64,000 bases of DNA, from NCBI GenBank assembly GCA_022767345.1, contig JALEOD010000048.1, positions 1-64,000 on the forward strand, read 5' to 3'. Origin of the DNA: Emergencia sp. (GTDB taxonomy: Bacteria > Bacillota > Clostridia > Peptostreptococcales > Anaerovoracaceae). This document shows, one piece after another, positions 9,342-17,045 of this stretch. How positions within the stretch are numbered: the first letter of the stretch is position 1; every line of letters begins with the position of its first letter. A program made the translations under genes and the position numbers. The notes under the pieces are model-generated. The model did not search any database. It saw only the letters and a program-made list of their open reading frames with translations, and was not told the DNA's origin.

Positions 9342-9483
9342 AGAGAAGAAGGCTTTAAACGGAAAGGCTTTCCAAATGCAAGAATAAGTTGAAATGAGTT
9401 GAAAATAAGATAAGAAACACATCATGCAAATAGGCGCATCGCTGCCGTGTGTGCTTTTACAAGCTTTTCGGCGATATGTCAAT

Positions 9484-9499
9484 TGGCATAGAAATTGCA
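9484..9499 (+). promoter_or_regulatory. Sigma-54 promoter of the P1-family peptidase gene
   Basis: TGGCAT-N5-TTGCA with GG 9485-9486 and GC 9497-9498, the best -12 box of the four. A weak AAAT-GAG-TT box (9392-9400) sits about 88 bp upstream, at the position of the activator boxes of the other promoters. Confidence 0.87.
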
Positions 9500-9549
9500 A
9501 TAACTATGGTTTGTAAAAGGACACATAGAATAATAGAGGAGGGCAAAGA

Positions 9550-10575
9550 ATGGGCTTGCCAAAGGATTGCAAAGTAGATTTGCAAAACAAGTTTCCAAAA
9601 GGAAAGAGAAACTTGATCAGTGATGTTCCCGGCGTAAAGGTTGGGCATGTCACACTGAAAGACGACGAGAAGTTTATACATACCGGGGTTACAGCAATCC
9701 TGCCTCACGAAGGAAACCTGTTTCAGGAAAAGGTTGCTGCCGGAGCATGTGTCATCAATGGATTTGGAAAGAGTGCGGGTCTGGTTCAGATTGAGGAACT
9801 GGGAACCATTGAAACACCGATTCTGATGACAAATACGCTCAGCGTAGGCGCTGGATTAAATGGATTAATCCAGTATATGCTGAAAGATAATGAGGATATT
9901 GGCGTATCCACGGGAACCGTAAACTGTGTTGTAACGGAATGTAATGACGGAGAGCTCAATGATATTCGAGGTATGCATGTAAAAGAAGAGCATGTGCTGG
10001 AAGCGCTGGCAAAAGCCGATGAAGATTTTGCAGAAGGCGGCGTCGGCGGAGGTACCGGCATGTGCTGCATGGGTCTGAAAGGCGGAATTGGTTCGGCTTC
10101 CAGAATCATTACATGTAATGAAAAGGAATATACCTTGGGCGCGATTGTAATGTCAAACTTTGGCGTACTGGGCAATCTTCGCATTGACGGAAAGCGTATC
10201 AAGACGGAGCTTCCAAAGGAAGAAAAACCTGAAAAGGGGTCCATTATCATCGTGCTGGGCACGGATATCCCTCTCAGTGACAGACAGCTTAAGCGTATTG
10301 CCAAGAGAGCTACTGTCGGTCTTGCAAGAGTCGGATCTTTCCTTGGAAATGGAAGCGGAGATATTGCTATTGCATTCTCCAACGGAAATCGAATTCCGCA
10401 TTACAGCAAAGAAGATGTTCTGGAAACGAAGATGTTCCATGACAATGCAATGGATAAACTCTTTGATGCTACTGCGGAGGTAGTAGAGGAGGCAGTAATC
10501 AGCTCCATGTACCATGCTGAAACGACAAAGGGGATCAGAAATAAAGTTCTCTACGGACTGCGTGAATTCATCTAA
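9550..10575 (+). CDS. P1 family peptidase (DmpA-type L-aminopeptidase / D-esterase)
   Basis: 341-aa N-terminal-nucleophile-like peptidase related to DmpA, which removes N-terminal residues and also cleaves D-amino-acid amides and esters. The family self-cleaves before a serine that becomes the nucleophile; here that junction is G230-S231 in K-G-S-I-I-I-V, followed by the family's T-D-x-P-L segment. The conserved S-F-L-G-N-G-S-G-D loop near the C-terminus is present. There is no signal peptide. It is monocistronic, from a sigma-54 promoter to a terminator. Fits intracellular processing of unusual peptides within this regulon. Confidence 0.92.
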   Translation: MGLPKDCKVDLQNKFPKGKRNLISDVPGVKVGHVTLKDDEKFIHTGVTAILPHEGNLFQEKVAAGACVINGFGKSAGLVQIEELGTIETPILMTNTLSVGAGLNGLIQYMLKDNEDIGVSTGTVNCVVTECNDGELNDIRGMHVKEEHVLEALAKADEDFAEGGVGGGTGMCCMGLKGGIGSASRIITCNEKEYTLGAIVMSNFGVLGNLRIDGKRIKTELPKEEKPEKGSIIIVLGTDIPLSDRQLKRIAKRATVGLARVGSFLGNGSGDIAIAFSNGNRIPHYSKEDVLETKMFHDNAMDKLFDATAEVVEEAVISSMYHAETTKGIRNKVLYGLREFI

Positions 10576-10619
10576 AGTAGAAATTACCATTCCAGTAATA
10601 TACATTTTTCTTAACCTAA

Positions 10620-10670
10620 AGAACGCTGCAAGACGTGCTATTGCGCCGGTTTGCAGCGTTCTGTTTTTTT
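10620..10670 (+). terminator. Rho-independent terminator after the P1 peptidase
   Basis: 12-bp stem AGAACGCTGCAA / TTGCAGCGTTCT followed by a run of seven T. Confidence 0.93.
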
Positions 10671-10747
10671 GCAGGTTCTTTGGAGGAGATTTCCTATAGG
10701 GTATTACCGTGATGCAGCGCCCCGCTAGTTTTCTGACCGTTTTCTGA

Positions 10748-10989
10748 TGCATATATTCGGGAAAATTCTTGAAAATATGCACACAATCGTGCGTAGATTT
10801 AGAGAAAAACTCTGAAATATGCACATCCATCTGAGTTCCCTCCTGATATATCCAGATAATCTGCATATATTTGTTGATTTTCCCGAATATATGCACAGTC
10901 TTAAGGACAAGCATACATATTTCCTGCAAAAACTTCAAAAATATGCACACGGATGTACATATTTTCGAAAGAAATGACTGAAATATGCA
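10748..10989. repeat. Array of five 34-bp inverted-repeat units, arm type TGCATAT
   Basis: The 10576-11091 gap has no gene beyond its terminators. It holds five units at 10748-10781, 10790-10823, 10862-10895, 10914-10947 and 10956-10989. Each is 34 bp: left arm TGCATAT (variants TGCGTAG, TACATAT), exactly 20 bp, right arm ATATGCA (invariant, always followed by C). The 20-bp interiors differ apart from an AT-rich edge. Starts are 42, 72, 52 and 42 bp apart, all near whole helical turns. Units 1 and 3 also share a 19/20-bp long-range inverted match. Same architecture as the arrays at 33710, 43782 and 55495. Function unknown; protein binding is more plausible than RNA hairpins because the loops are long. 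Confidence 0.8.
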
Positions 10990-11026
10990 CGTTGCGCAGG
11001 TATAGAATGTGCGCCCTACTGCAATG

Positions 11027-11057
11027 ACAAAGAGCTGCAATAACTGCAGCTCTTTGT
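11027..11057 (-). terminator. Hairpin downstream of the minus-strand serine hydrolase
   Basis: Perfect 13-bp stem ACAAAGAGCTGCA / TGCAGCTCTTTGT with a 5-nt loop, 35 bp after the stop. There is no U-tract on the minus strand, so it is a weak or Rho-assisted terminator or a 3'-end stabiliser. Confidence 0.5.
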
Positions 11058-11091
11058 GAATGAAAATGAAAAGATTTTAGTCTTGGTATCG

Positions 11092-11880
11092 CTATTTTGT
11101 TTCGGTGTCGTCTGCCAGTTCAGCTTCATCGACGAGAGCCTTGGTGGTTCTGCGGATAAAGTCTTCGTACATCGGTACGTCAACTTCATTTGAAGCAAAG
11201 CAGACAATAAATGGCTGTTTTGCATAAACAATGCCTACATCGTGGGCTTTGTCTTCTTCGTCACCGGTCTTGTGCGCCATCGGGTAGTCCATAATCAGAT
11301 GACCGCCCATTTTGTGGTTAATCTGCTGTTGTTCCATGATATCGTTTAGCCAGTTGGAGGACTCCTCGTCGACTAAAGTTTTGTAATACATTTTTTCAAG
11401 CAGAATGCCGATTTCCTCCGGCACGAAGTAGTTATTGATGCCGCGGGCTTCCCGCTCTAAATCCCACAGCTCTCTGTTGAACTGCGTTCCGATTAAGCCC
11501 AGTTCCAGAAAAGCCTCACGAATCTTTGGTACGGTGTAGTGGCGCAGCAGCGCGTTGGTTGCTGTGTTGTCGCTGATGGTAATCATCAGCTTTCCCAGTG
11601 TTTCCATATCTAAAGTTACATCGCCGGTCATATGCTGCACAGCGCCGCAGCCGGGTACTTTTTGCTCCTGGCGAATCAGAATCTCTTCACGAAAATCTGC
11701 TTCTCCACGGGAGCGAAGCAGCAGGATGGCCGCCATTAAAGGCAGCTTTACCACACTGGCAGGCAGAAAGGGCTCTTTTTCGCGGTAGCCGTAAGTCTGT
11801 CCGGTAATTAAATTATGGTAGTAAAATCCAACTTTACCCTCCATTTGGGAGAGTTCATTTAAGATTTGTTCTTTCATCAT
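11092..11880 (-). CDS. Serine hydrolase, class A beta-lactamase-like
   Basis: 262-aa penicillin-binding-fold hydrolase. S42-x-x-K45 (A-S-V-V-K-L), S-D-N and K-T-G motifs are present. The omega-loop Glu motif (E-x-x-L-N) needed for deacylation in true class A beta-lactamases is not recognisable. There is no signal peptide, so it is unlikely to protect the cell wall from antibiotics and more likely cleaves peptides or amides in the cytosol. It overlaps the D-aminoacylase stop by 4 bp (ATGA), with GAGGTG before the start, so the two are translationally coupled under the sigma-54 promoter at 13519. A second serine hydrolase of the same superfold, in the regulon's other operon, starts at 2381. Confidence 0.85.
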   Translation of the reverse strand: MMKEQILNELSQMEGKVGFYYHNLITGQTYGYREKEPFLPASVVKLPLMAAILLLRSRGEADFREEILIRQEQKVPGCGAVQHMTGDVTLDMETLGKLMITISDNTATNALLRHYTVPKIREAFLELGLIGTQFNRELWDLEREARGINNYFVPEEIGILLEKMYYKTLVDEESSNWLNDIMEQQQINHKMGGHLIMDYPMAHKTGDEEDKAHDVGIVYAKQPFIVCFASNEVDVPMYEDFIRRTTKALVDEAELADDTETK

Positions 11881-13463
11881 AAGGTTTCACCTCTTCTTAA
11901 GATGGCGCCGGCTTTTGCACCGGTGTGCACGCCGTCTCTGGCTGTCAGCACGCCGTTTACGTAGACACGGCGAATGCCTCTGCACGGCTGTTTTGGATTG
12001 TTAAAGGATGGTGTATCCTCGATTTCGTCAAAGTCAAAGAGAACCAAATCCGCCTGCATGCCTTCTTTAATCAAACCTCGGTTGTTAATGCCCAGACGGT
12101 TTGCAGGAAGACCGGTCATTTTGAAAATGGCTGTTTCCAGCGGGAAAAGTTTGCGCTCTCTGCAGTATTTGGAAATTACGCGAGGGAATGTGCCAAACCA
12201 GCGTGGGTGAGGCTGTCCCGGATAATCCAGAGAAGCAGATTCGCCGTCGGAGCCAATCATCACGTATGGCTGCGGCATGATGTATTCGATGTCTTCTTCG
12301 CACATACCGTAGTTGACTTCGTTGACGCGGCCGCGTTCTTCTAAAATCAGGTCAAAGCATGCGTCTTCCGGGTCAACACCGCGGATTTCCGCAATTTCTT
12401 CTATATTCTTGCCTACGACCCAGGCGTTTTTTTCGCTGGCAGCATAGGAAACGTAGATATCGCCCCATCTGTCAAGATGACTGAGTCTGGCTTCTTCTTT
12501 CAGTTTTGCTCTGGTCTGCGGATTGCGGAGCCGTTCAAAGAGGGCCTCCATACCTCCGTCAAATGCCCAGAGGGATAGGTTGCTGTCCAGCGTTGTCGCT
12601 GAAGCGTTGTACGGATACTGATCCACCTTTACATCAAGACCCTGCCGCCTTGCGCGGTCAATCATAGCGATGGTGGTTTTGCAGCTGACCTGCCAGCCGG
12701 ATTTGCGGGTACATTTGTGGTGGGAAACCTGCAGCGGTGCGCCGGAGCGTTTTGCAATTTCCAGGGCTTCTTCCAAAGCTTCCACCAGATGATCGCCTTC
12801 GTCTCTCATATGGGTCGCATAGAAAGAACCGAAGGGAACCAGTTCCTCAGATAAAGCGGCAAGTTCATCGGTATCAGCATAACAGCCCGGCGGGTAAATC
12901 AGTCCGCTGGACATGAAAAATGCACCGTCTTTTAAGGATTCGCGCAGAAGTCTGCGCATTTCTGCCAGTTCTTCATCTGTAGGTTTGCGTGCGTCAAAGC
13001 CCATGGCGGCAAGCCTGATGGTGCCGTGACCTACAGCAGTACCGAAGTTGACGCTGAGTTTTTGCTCCTTTAAAGTGTCTAAATATTCACCAATGGTTTC
13101 CCAGCTATATTGTAAATCGCCGATGTAATCTTTTAACTGCTTTTTCTTTTCAGGATCAGCGCTGACCGGAGCGACAGACATGCCGCAGTTGCCGCCGATT
13201 TCTGTAGTGACGCCCTGCAGAATTCTGCTCTCTGCAAGAGGATATTCCGGCAGCGATGTGTCGCTGTGTGAGTGAAGGTCGATAAAACCGGGAGAAAGAT
13301 AAAGGTCTTCTCCGTCTACTACCTCCTTCGCCCCATTCTCCTCTTCAGCACTGAAGGTGCCGATTTTTGCAATACGTCCGTCCTTGACAGCAACGCTGCC
13401 ACGGTACCATGGAGCCGATGTTCCATCGATGATGCGGACGTTTTTTATAATGCAGTCAAACAT
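11877..13463 (-). CDS. N-acyl-D-amino-acid deacylase (D-aminoacylase, amidohydrolase family)
   Basis: 528-aa zinc amidohydrolase that releases D-amino acids from N-acyl-D-amino acids. Seen: the metal-binding D-L-H-S-H-S-D motif near residue 65, the G-N-C-G motif whose Cys ligates metal in this family, Q-V-S-H-H-K, and a late G-S-D-G-E segment. The long ORF could begin at 13523, but that ATG lies inside the sigma-54 promoter. The ATG at 13463 has GGAG 8 bp upstream and gives the normal N-terminus (M-F-D-C-I-I-K-N), so it is chosen. First gene of a two-gene unit with the serine hydrolase. The strongest single pointer that this regulon handles D-amino-acid compounds. Confidence 0.93.
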   Translation of the reverse strand: MFDCIIKNVRIIDGTSAPWYRGSVAVKDGRIAKIGTFSAEEENGAKEVVDGEDLYLSPGFIDLHSHSDTSLPEYPLAESRILQGVTTEIGGNCGMSVAPVSADPEKKKQLKDYIGDLQYSWETIGEYLDTLKEQKLSVNFGTAVGHGTIRLAAMGFDARKPTDEELAEMRRLLRESLKDGAFFMSSGLIYPPGCYADTDELAALSEELVPFGSFYATHMRDEGDHLVEALEEALEIAKRSGAPLQVSHHKCTRKSGWQVSCKTTIAMIDRARRQGLDVKVDQYPYNASATTLDSNLSLWAFDGGMEALFERLRNPQTRAKLKEEARLSHLDRWGDIYVSYAASEKNAWVVGKNIEEIAEIRGVDPEDACFDLILEERGRVNEVNYGMCEEDIEYIMPQPYVMIGSDGESASLDYPGQPHPRWFGTFPRVISKYCRERKLFPLETAIFKMTGLPANRLGINNRGLIKEGMQADLVLFDFDEIEDTPSFNNPKQPCRGIRRVYVNGVLTARDGVHTGAKAGAILRRGETL

Positions 13464-13518
13464 GGCTGAGACTCCTTTTTGTTGAAAGTATGTAAAAATG
13501 TCTTTTGAATAAATATTA

Positions 13519-13534
13519 TGCAAGAATAATGCCA
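13519..13534 (-). promoter_or_regulatory. Sigma-54 promoter of the D-aminoacylase operon
   Basis: On the minus strand TGGCAT-N5-TTGCA, with GG at 13533-13532 and GC at 13521-13520 (N10). The leader to ATG 13463 is about 45 nt. Confidence 0.85.
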
Positions 13535-13612
13535 GAATTTAAAGTTGAGGAAAGTGCGGAAAATGGTTGAACAAAGCGGATTTGAGAATCGAAATAACAG
13601 GAGGAAATGTGG

Positions 13613-13627
13613 AATAATAGGTTTTAA
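13613..13627. promoter_or_regulatory. Candidate upstream activator site (AATAATAGGTTTTAA)
   Basis: Imperfect AGG-centred AT-rich box whose centre (13620) is 87 bp upstream of the GG of the promoter at 13519, matching the boxes at 1346 and 2198. Confidence 0.45.
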
Positions 13628-13711
13628 TATGATTGTTAGAGTTTTATGGACTCTTCGGTTATGGCGATGAGTACAGCACTTTTGGCATTTCAGGGATCTC
13701 AGGGAACCTCA

Positions 13712-13751
13712 GTTATGGCAAATGGTTAAAATAAGGATGATTTGCCATAAC
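13712..13751. repeat. 12-bp inverted repeat GTTATGGCAAAT / ATTTGCCATAAC
   Basis: Perfect 12-bp arms separated by 16 bp, in the 325-bp gap between the D-aminoacylase and the nitrilase-family gene. GTTATGGC also occurs alone at 13659. There is no U-tract. Could be an operator or a distant relative of the 34-bp units, but the spacing differs (16, not 20). Nothing else is seen in the gap beyond the sigma-54 elements. Confidence 0.5.
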
Positions 13752-13788
13752 CGATGCAGCCGTTCCGATGTAGTTGCTGTAAGCAGAA

Positions 13789-14577
13789 CTATTTTCTAGA
13801 AGAGCCTGTTTGCAGAAAATAATCGTTATTTACCAGTCTGCCTTTCATGCCGAATGTGGTTTCTGGTTTTGTAAAATCATAAACCAGCAGACCTTCGACG
13901 TTTGGTTCAGCTTCTTTTTCAATTTCTCCATTATAGTCGAAGACGGCAGTCGGCGCAGTCTGGAAGCGAGAGGTACTGTTGACTGAAACGACTGTCATGA
14001 CATTTTCGACAGCGCGCGTGATAAGATGAGATTTAATGATATTGTATCGGTCCGGCAGGGGAGTTTCGCTGGTATCCGAAAAGGATACGAAGCAAATATC
14101 TGTATTTTTCTTATACAGTTCTCTAAAAGACTCAGGGAACCGGATGTCAAAACAGATGCGGAATCCGACCTTTACATTGTCGATTTCAAAGATGCCGGGC
14201 CTTGTTCCTCTGATAAAATGGTCTGTGTCCCAGCCCCATAATGCGGTTTTATCATAGAATCCCATCAGAGTTCCGTCATCAGCAAAGAGAACGATGGAAT
14301 TAAATCTGCCCTCGGTATCAAATCTTACAGTTCCGACAGCTACAAATATTTTACATTGTTTGGCAAGTTCGGAAATGCGCTGCAGAGCCGCATCTATTTC
14401 CTCTTTATGAATATCATCAATGCTTTGCTCGATGGGAGGATATCCGCAAAGTGCACATTCGTGAAAAACAACCAGTCGGACACCTTGCCCGGCGGCAAGG
14501 CAGATAGCTTTTTTTATAGTTTCTAAGTTATTTCTGATACTATTTGTACTTGAAAATTGATAAACGCCTATTTTCAT
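13789..14577 (-). CDS. Carbon-nitrogen hydrolase (nitrilase family amidase)
   Basis: 262-aa nitrilase-superfamily amidase or carbamoylase. The catalytic triad is complete: Glu40 (F-H-E-C), Lys110 (Y-D-K-T) and Cys142 (R-I-C-F-D-I-R-F-P-E). Substrate is undetermined; omega-amidase, N-carbamoyl-amino-acid hydrolase and others share this fold. The start at 14577 has GGAGGT at 14588-14593; an upstream in-frame ATG at 14607 is not supported. It lies next to the D-aminoacylase unit but has no sigma-54 motif, so I do not count it in that regulon. Confidence 0.9.
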   Translation of the reverse strand: MKIGVYQFSSTNSIRNNLETIKKAICLAAGQGVRLVVFHECALCGYPPIEQSIDDIHKEEIDAALQRISELAKQCKIFVAVGTVRFDTEGRFNSIVLFADDGTLMGFYDKTALWGWDTDHFIRGTRPGIFEIDNVKVGFRICFDIRFPESFRELYKKNTDICFVSFSDTSETPLPDRYNIIKSHLITRAVENVMTVVSVNSTSRFQTAPTAVFDYNGEIEKEAEPNVEGLLVYDFTKPETTFGMKGRLVNNDYFLQTGSSRK

Positions 14578-14710
14578 TGGGCTGTGTACCTCCGTGATAT
14601 ATTTCAATCAGTATATCATACTTCAGTGAGTTTCAGTATTGTTTTTTTGAAATGTTTGTTAGAATCCCGTGTTTCACAGTAAATAGGACAATCGTAAAAA
14701 CTTTATATTT

Positions 14711-14765
14711 ACAAATGTTGAATACAAGTTTTACAAAACTGTTTGAACTTCTTCTCAACATTTGT
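14711..14765. promoter_or_regulatory. Inverted repeat ACAAATGTTGA / TCAACATTTGT overlapping the promoter of the DUF3990 module
   Basis: Two perfect 11-bp arms flank and overlap a promoter with -35 TTGAAC (14743-14748), 17-bp spacer and -10 TATAAT (14766-14771). The right arm lies within the spacer. Position suggests autoregulation by the HTH of the gene at 14802. Confidence 0.7.
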
Positions 14766-14801
14766 TATAATAAGTTTGACAGTACAAAAGGAGAGTTGTT
14801 T

Positions 14802-15659
14802 ATGAATGATTTCGCATTGTGTACAGACATTGAAATTGTAATGGAATTATTAGATATAACTGCAAAAGAACTTGCAGATGGTATCGGCGTTACTGCAACA
14901 ACTATTTCTCGGTGGAGAAAAAATGAGGGACAGATTTCTTCATCCAATCTGAATGCCTTTTACAACTTTGCCTTCGGTAAAGGTATCCGGCTTAACAAGA
15001 TAAAAGAGCAGCTTTTTAAAGAAGATTGCAGCAGTAATTCTACCATACTTTTTCACGGCGCCAAAACATACATTGACGGGAGGGTTTCGATTGAGAGATC
15101 TAAAAATACCAATGATTTTGGCAGAGGCTTTTATTGCGGAGAAAGTTTGGAACAATCGGCTATGTTTGTTGCCGATTATCCGGAGTCCTCACTCTATATT
15201 TTAGAGTTTAATAAGACGGCTTTGAGTTATACGCAGTTAAATGTTGACAGGGATTGGATGCTGCTTATTGCCTATTTCCGAAACAAATTAACCGACTATG
15301 CGAATCACCCTATTATACAGAATTTACTTGCAACGCTTGAAGGGGTCGACTACATTATTGCTCCGATTGCCGACAATAGAATGTTTGAAATTATCGACAG
15401 CTTTATTGATGGTGAAATCACAGATGTTCAATGTCAGCATTGCCTTTCCGCGACTAATCTCGGGAATCAATATGTTTTTGTTACTGATAAAGCACTAAGT
15501 CAGTTGCGGATATTGCGCCATTGTTATTTAGCATCCAATGAAAAAAGTTATTATCTTTCATATAAGCAGGAAGAGTCACGTATCGGCAATGATAAAGTAA
15601 AAGTCGCTCGCAAGCAATACAGAGGTCAGGGCGAATATATAGAGGATATTTTGAAATGA
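14802..15659 (+). CDS. HTH + DUF3990 domain protein, toxin-like (ADP-ribosyltransferase-like fold)
   Basis: 285 aa. Residues about 15-50 form a helix-turn-helix (A-D-G-I-G-V-T-A-T-T-I-S-R-W). The next segment has the DUF3990 hallmark L-F-H-G-A, then F-G-R-G-F-Y-C and later a Y-I-I-A-P-I-A-D-N-R-M-F stretch, typical of the ART-like family that often sits in toxin-antitoxin pairs. ATG 14802 has AAGGAG; the longer ORF from 14652 would include the promoter and is rejected. It overlaps the next gene by 4 bp (ATGA). A TATAAT promoter with an 11-bp inverted repeat lies just upstream. Toxin activity is inferred from family and context only. Confidence 0.72.
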   Translation: MNDFALCTDIEIVMELLDITAKELADGIGVTATTISRWRKNEGQISSSNLNAFYNFAFGKGIRLNKIKEQLFKEDCSSNSTILFHGAKTYIDGRVSIERSKNTNDFGRGFYCGESLEQSAMFVADYPESSLYILEFNKTALSYTQLNVDRDWMLLIAYFRNKLTDYANHPIIQNLLATLEGVDYIIAPIADNRMFEIIDSFIDGEITDVQCQHCLSATNLGNQYVFVTDKALSQLRILRHCYLASNEKSYYLSYKQEESRIGNDKVKVARKQYRGQGEYIEDILK

Positions 15660-16144
15660 GAAAAATTGATGAAATCGGTTTAAAGTTATGTAAAATACAA
15701 GGGGATGTTTTTTCTGCTTCGGTAAAAGAAACAGAATGCAGTTCGCCAATATTTATGAGAAGGTTTATGAATTCTCAGGTGGCACAGCGTATGGATTTTG
15801 GCGGGTTTTTGTTTGAAGCCTGTGATACAGATCAGATTTTTGATGAAATAAATACAGAATTTGGAAAAAGTTCCTATGGCAAAGAAAAATATTCCGAATC
15901 AGAGCTATATTGGATTGGGTATATTTATCGTTATTGGTCATACACATATCAAAAAACTAGTAAACAGATATACAAGTTCATCAAACCGAAAGAACTTCGC
16001 GGTCTTTACTATCCGTATCATTCTCTTGACCCCACACAGGCGATTGAAAGAATTTTAGAGGCTAAAGGCGTAAATGAAAGAGATTTGACTGCAAAAGGCG
16101 TAAAAATTATGCGAGATATCATGAAAAACGAGAATAAGCAGTAA
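15656..16144 (+). CDS. Unrecognised protein, partner of the DUF3990 gene (possible antitoxin)
   Basis: 162 aa, soluble, no signal peptide; I recognise no domain. It is rich in aromatic residues (W-I-G-Y-I-Y-R-Y-W-S-Y-T-Y) with a basic, helical C-terminus. The start overlaps the stop of the DUF3990 gene and a terminator follows 60 bp later, so the two form a bicistron. That coupling is the only reason to propose an antitoxin or regulatory partner. Confidence 0.6.
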   Translation: MRKIDEIGLKLCKIQGDVFSASVKETECSSPIFMRRFMNSQVAQRMDFGGFLFEACDTDQIFDEINTEFGKSSYGKEKYSESELYWIGYIYRYWSYTYQKTSKQIYKFIKPKELRGLYYPYHSLDPTQAIERILEAKGVNERDLTAKGVKIMRDIMKNENKQ

Positions 16145-16203
16145 ATCTTAAGTCCGTTTTAACAGACGCTAATAAAGCGTTCTTTCGCTGCTGAAGATTT
16201 GGA

Positions 16204-16233
16204 AACAGCCGTCAGTTACTGATGGCTGTTTTT
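16204..16233 (+). terminator. Terminator after the DUF3990 module
   Basis: AACAGCC-GTCAGT / ACTGA-TGGCTGTT stem followed by TTTTT. Confidence 0.88.
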
Positions 16234-16525
16234 GCGCGGTTTTTGCGTGGGCATCGGTGTAACAAACAAGACAGTTATTAACAGATGCGCGAAGCTTGTA
16301 AATAATGTTTTTTTGATTCCTATCATTGTTAAAACAAGAATCTGCTCTTATCAGTTAAGTGATTTTTCAAGAGCAAATGAAAAAAAGATTTTTAAACAGG
16401 TTACGAAGCAGTAATCCAGGACGTTGATACGGGTGAACAGGCAGAGGTAAATTTAATATTTGGAAAGCAGCCGGCTGAAGAGGTTAAACCGGCTGCTTTT
16501 TATTTGTGTTCTCTATAGATTTGCT
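16234..16525 (+). other. Decayed coding remnant with its own terminator, no intact gene
   Basis: Short open fragments remain, for example A-V-I-Q-D-V-D-T-G-E-Q-A-E-V-N from about 16408 in one frame, with no intact start. A good terminator at 16464-16502 (AAAGCAGCCGG / CCGGCTGCTTTT) follows. I read it as the end of a lost gene; identity unknown. Confidence 0.3.
16464..16502 (+). terminator. Terminator of a lost gene
   Basis: 11-bp stem AAAGCAGCCGG / CCGGCTGCTTT with a 14-nt loop and a T-run. Confidence 0.85.
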
Positions 16526-16585
16526 GTGCTGCAGGAGGGACGCCTGGTGGAAGATGGAACCCATGAGCAGCTTATGAAAAAAGAT
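16526..16585 (+). pseudogene. Fragment of an ABC exporter gene 3' end
   Basis: About 60 bp closely matching 20536-20595, near the end of the ABC exporter gene at 18829. It encodes V-L-Q-E-G-R-L-V-E-D-G-T-H-E-Q-L-M, the post-D-loop segment. There is no start or catalytic part. Most likely a scar of a deleted or recombined paralogue of the ABC pair downstream. Confidence 0.75.
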
Positions 16586-16596
16586 ACGAAGCATCA

Positions 16597-16772
16597 ATGT
16601 TGACAAATATCTGTGACTCCTTTATTTTCTCAACATTTTATTCAATTTCTGCTCAAAAGTACATGAAAATCAATTGTTTTTTTGTCAACATTAGTATTGT
16701 TTAAGGACATATTAACCCTGCCATTCAGACTGTTTGTTGACAAAAATACACAAGCTAACGAAATTTGTCAAC
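16597..16772. repeat. Cluster of TGTTGACA-type motifs in both orientations
   Basis: ATGTTGACAAAT (16597), TCAACATTTT (16630), TTGTCAACATTA (16682), TTGTTGACAAAA (16735) and TTTGTCAACGTTA (16764) lie within 176 bp. They resemble the arms of the inverted repeat upstream of the DUF3990 gene (ATGTTGA / TCAACAT at 14711-14765). They may be binding sites for the same protein. The rest of the 16145-17045 gap, 16773-17045, shows nothing I can name. Confidence 0.45.
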
Positions 16773-17045
16773 GTTAATAGAAGAAAAAATCTTCACGCCG
16801 TTGCCGTGTATTGAAAGCTACCATGGGAGCTGTCGAAAGAATTGGTCGTAATGGGATTAAATGCAGGTAATTACTACAAAAAATATATGGTTAATATCCA
16901 ATATGTTTGTTTGGCATACAGGAATTTGTTGAAACGGTAAGATAATTCAAAATTGCTCCAGAAGAGTTTTATGAGAAAATTATTATGGTATGAATTTTGC
17001 AATATTATTAAATAGGATTTAGAAATCAATTTAAGGAGCAAGGGT

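Noticed and set aside
10748-10989. CRISPR array
   Set aside because: Units are palindromic pairs with uneven spacing (42/72/52/42) and short 7-bp arms, not long identical direct repeats with uniform spacers, and no cas genes are present. The same holds for 33710 and 55495.
10153-11040. 295-aa minus-strand ORF
   Set aside because: It runs through the P1 peptidase gene, its terminator and the palindromic array; the protein is made of repeat translation.
13712-13751. Member of the 34-bp unit family
   Set aside because: Arms are 12 bp and the interior is 16 bp, so it breaks the 7-20-7 rule. Only trimming the arms would force it to 34 bp.
16597-16772. 34-bp units in the TGTTGACA cluster
   Set aside because: The inverted pairs measure 37 and 40 bp end to end, not 34; listed as a separate motif cluster.
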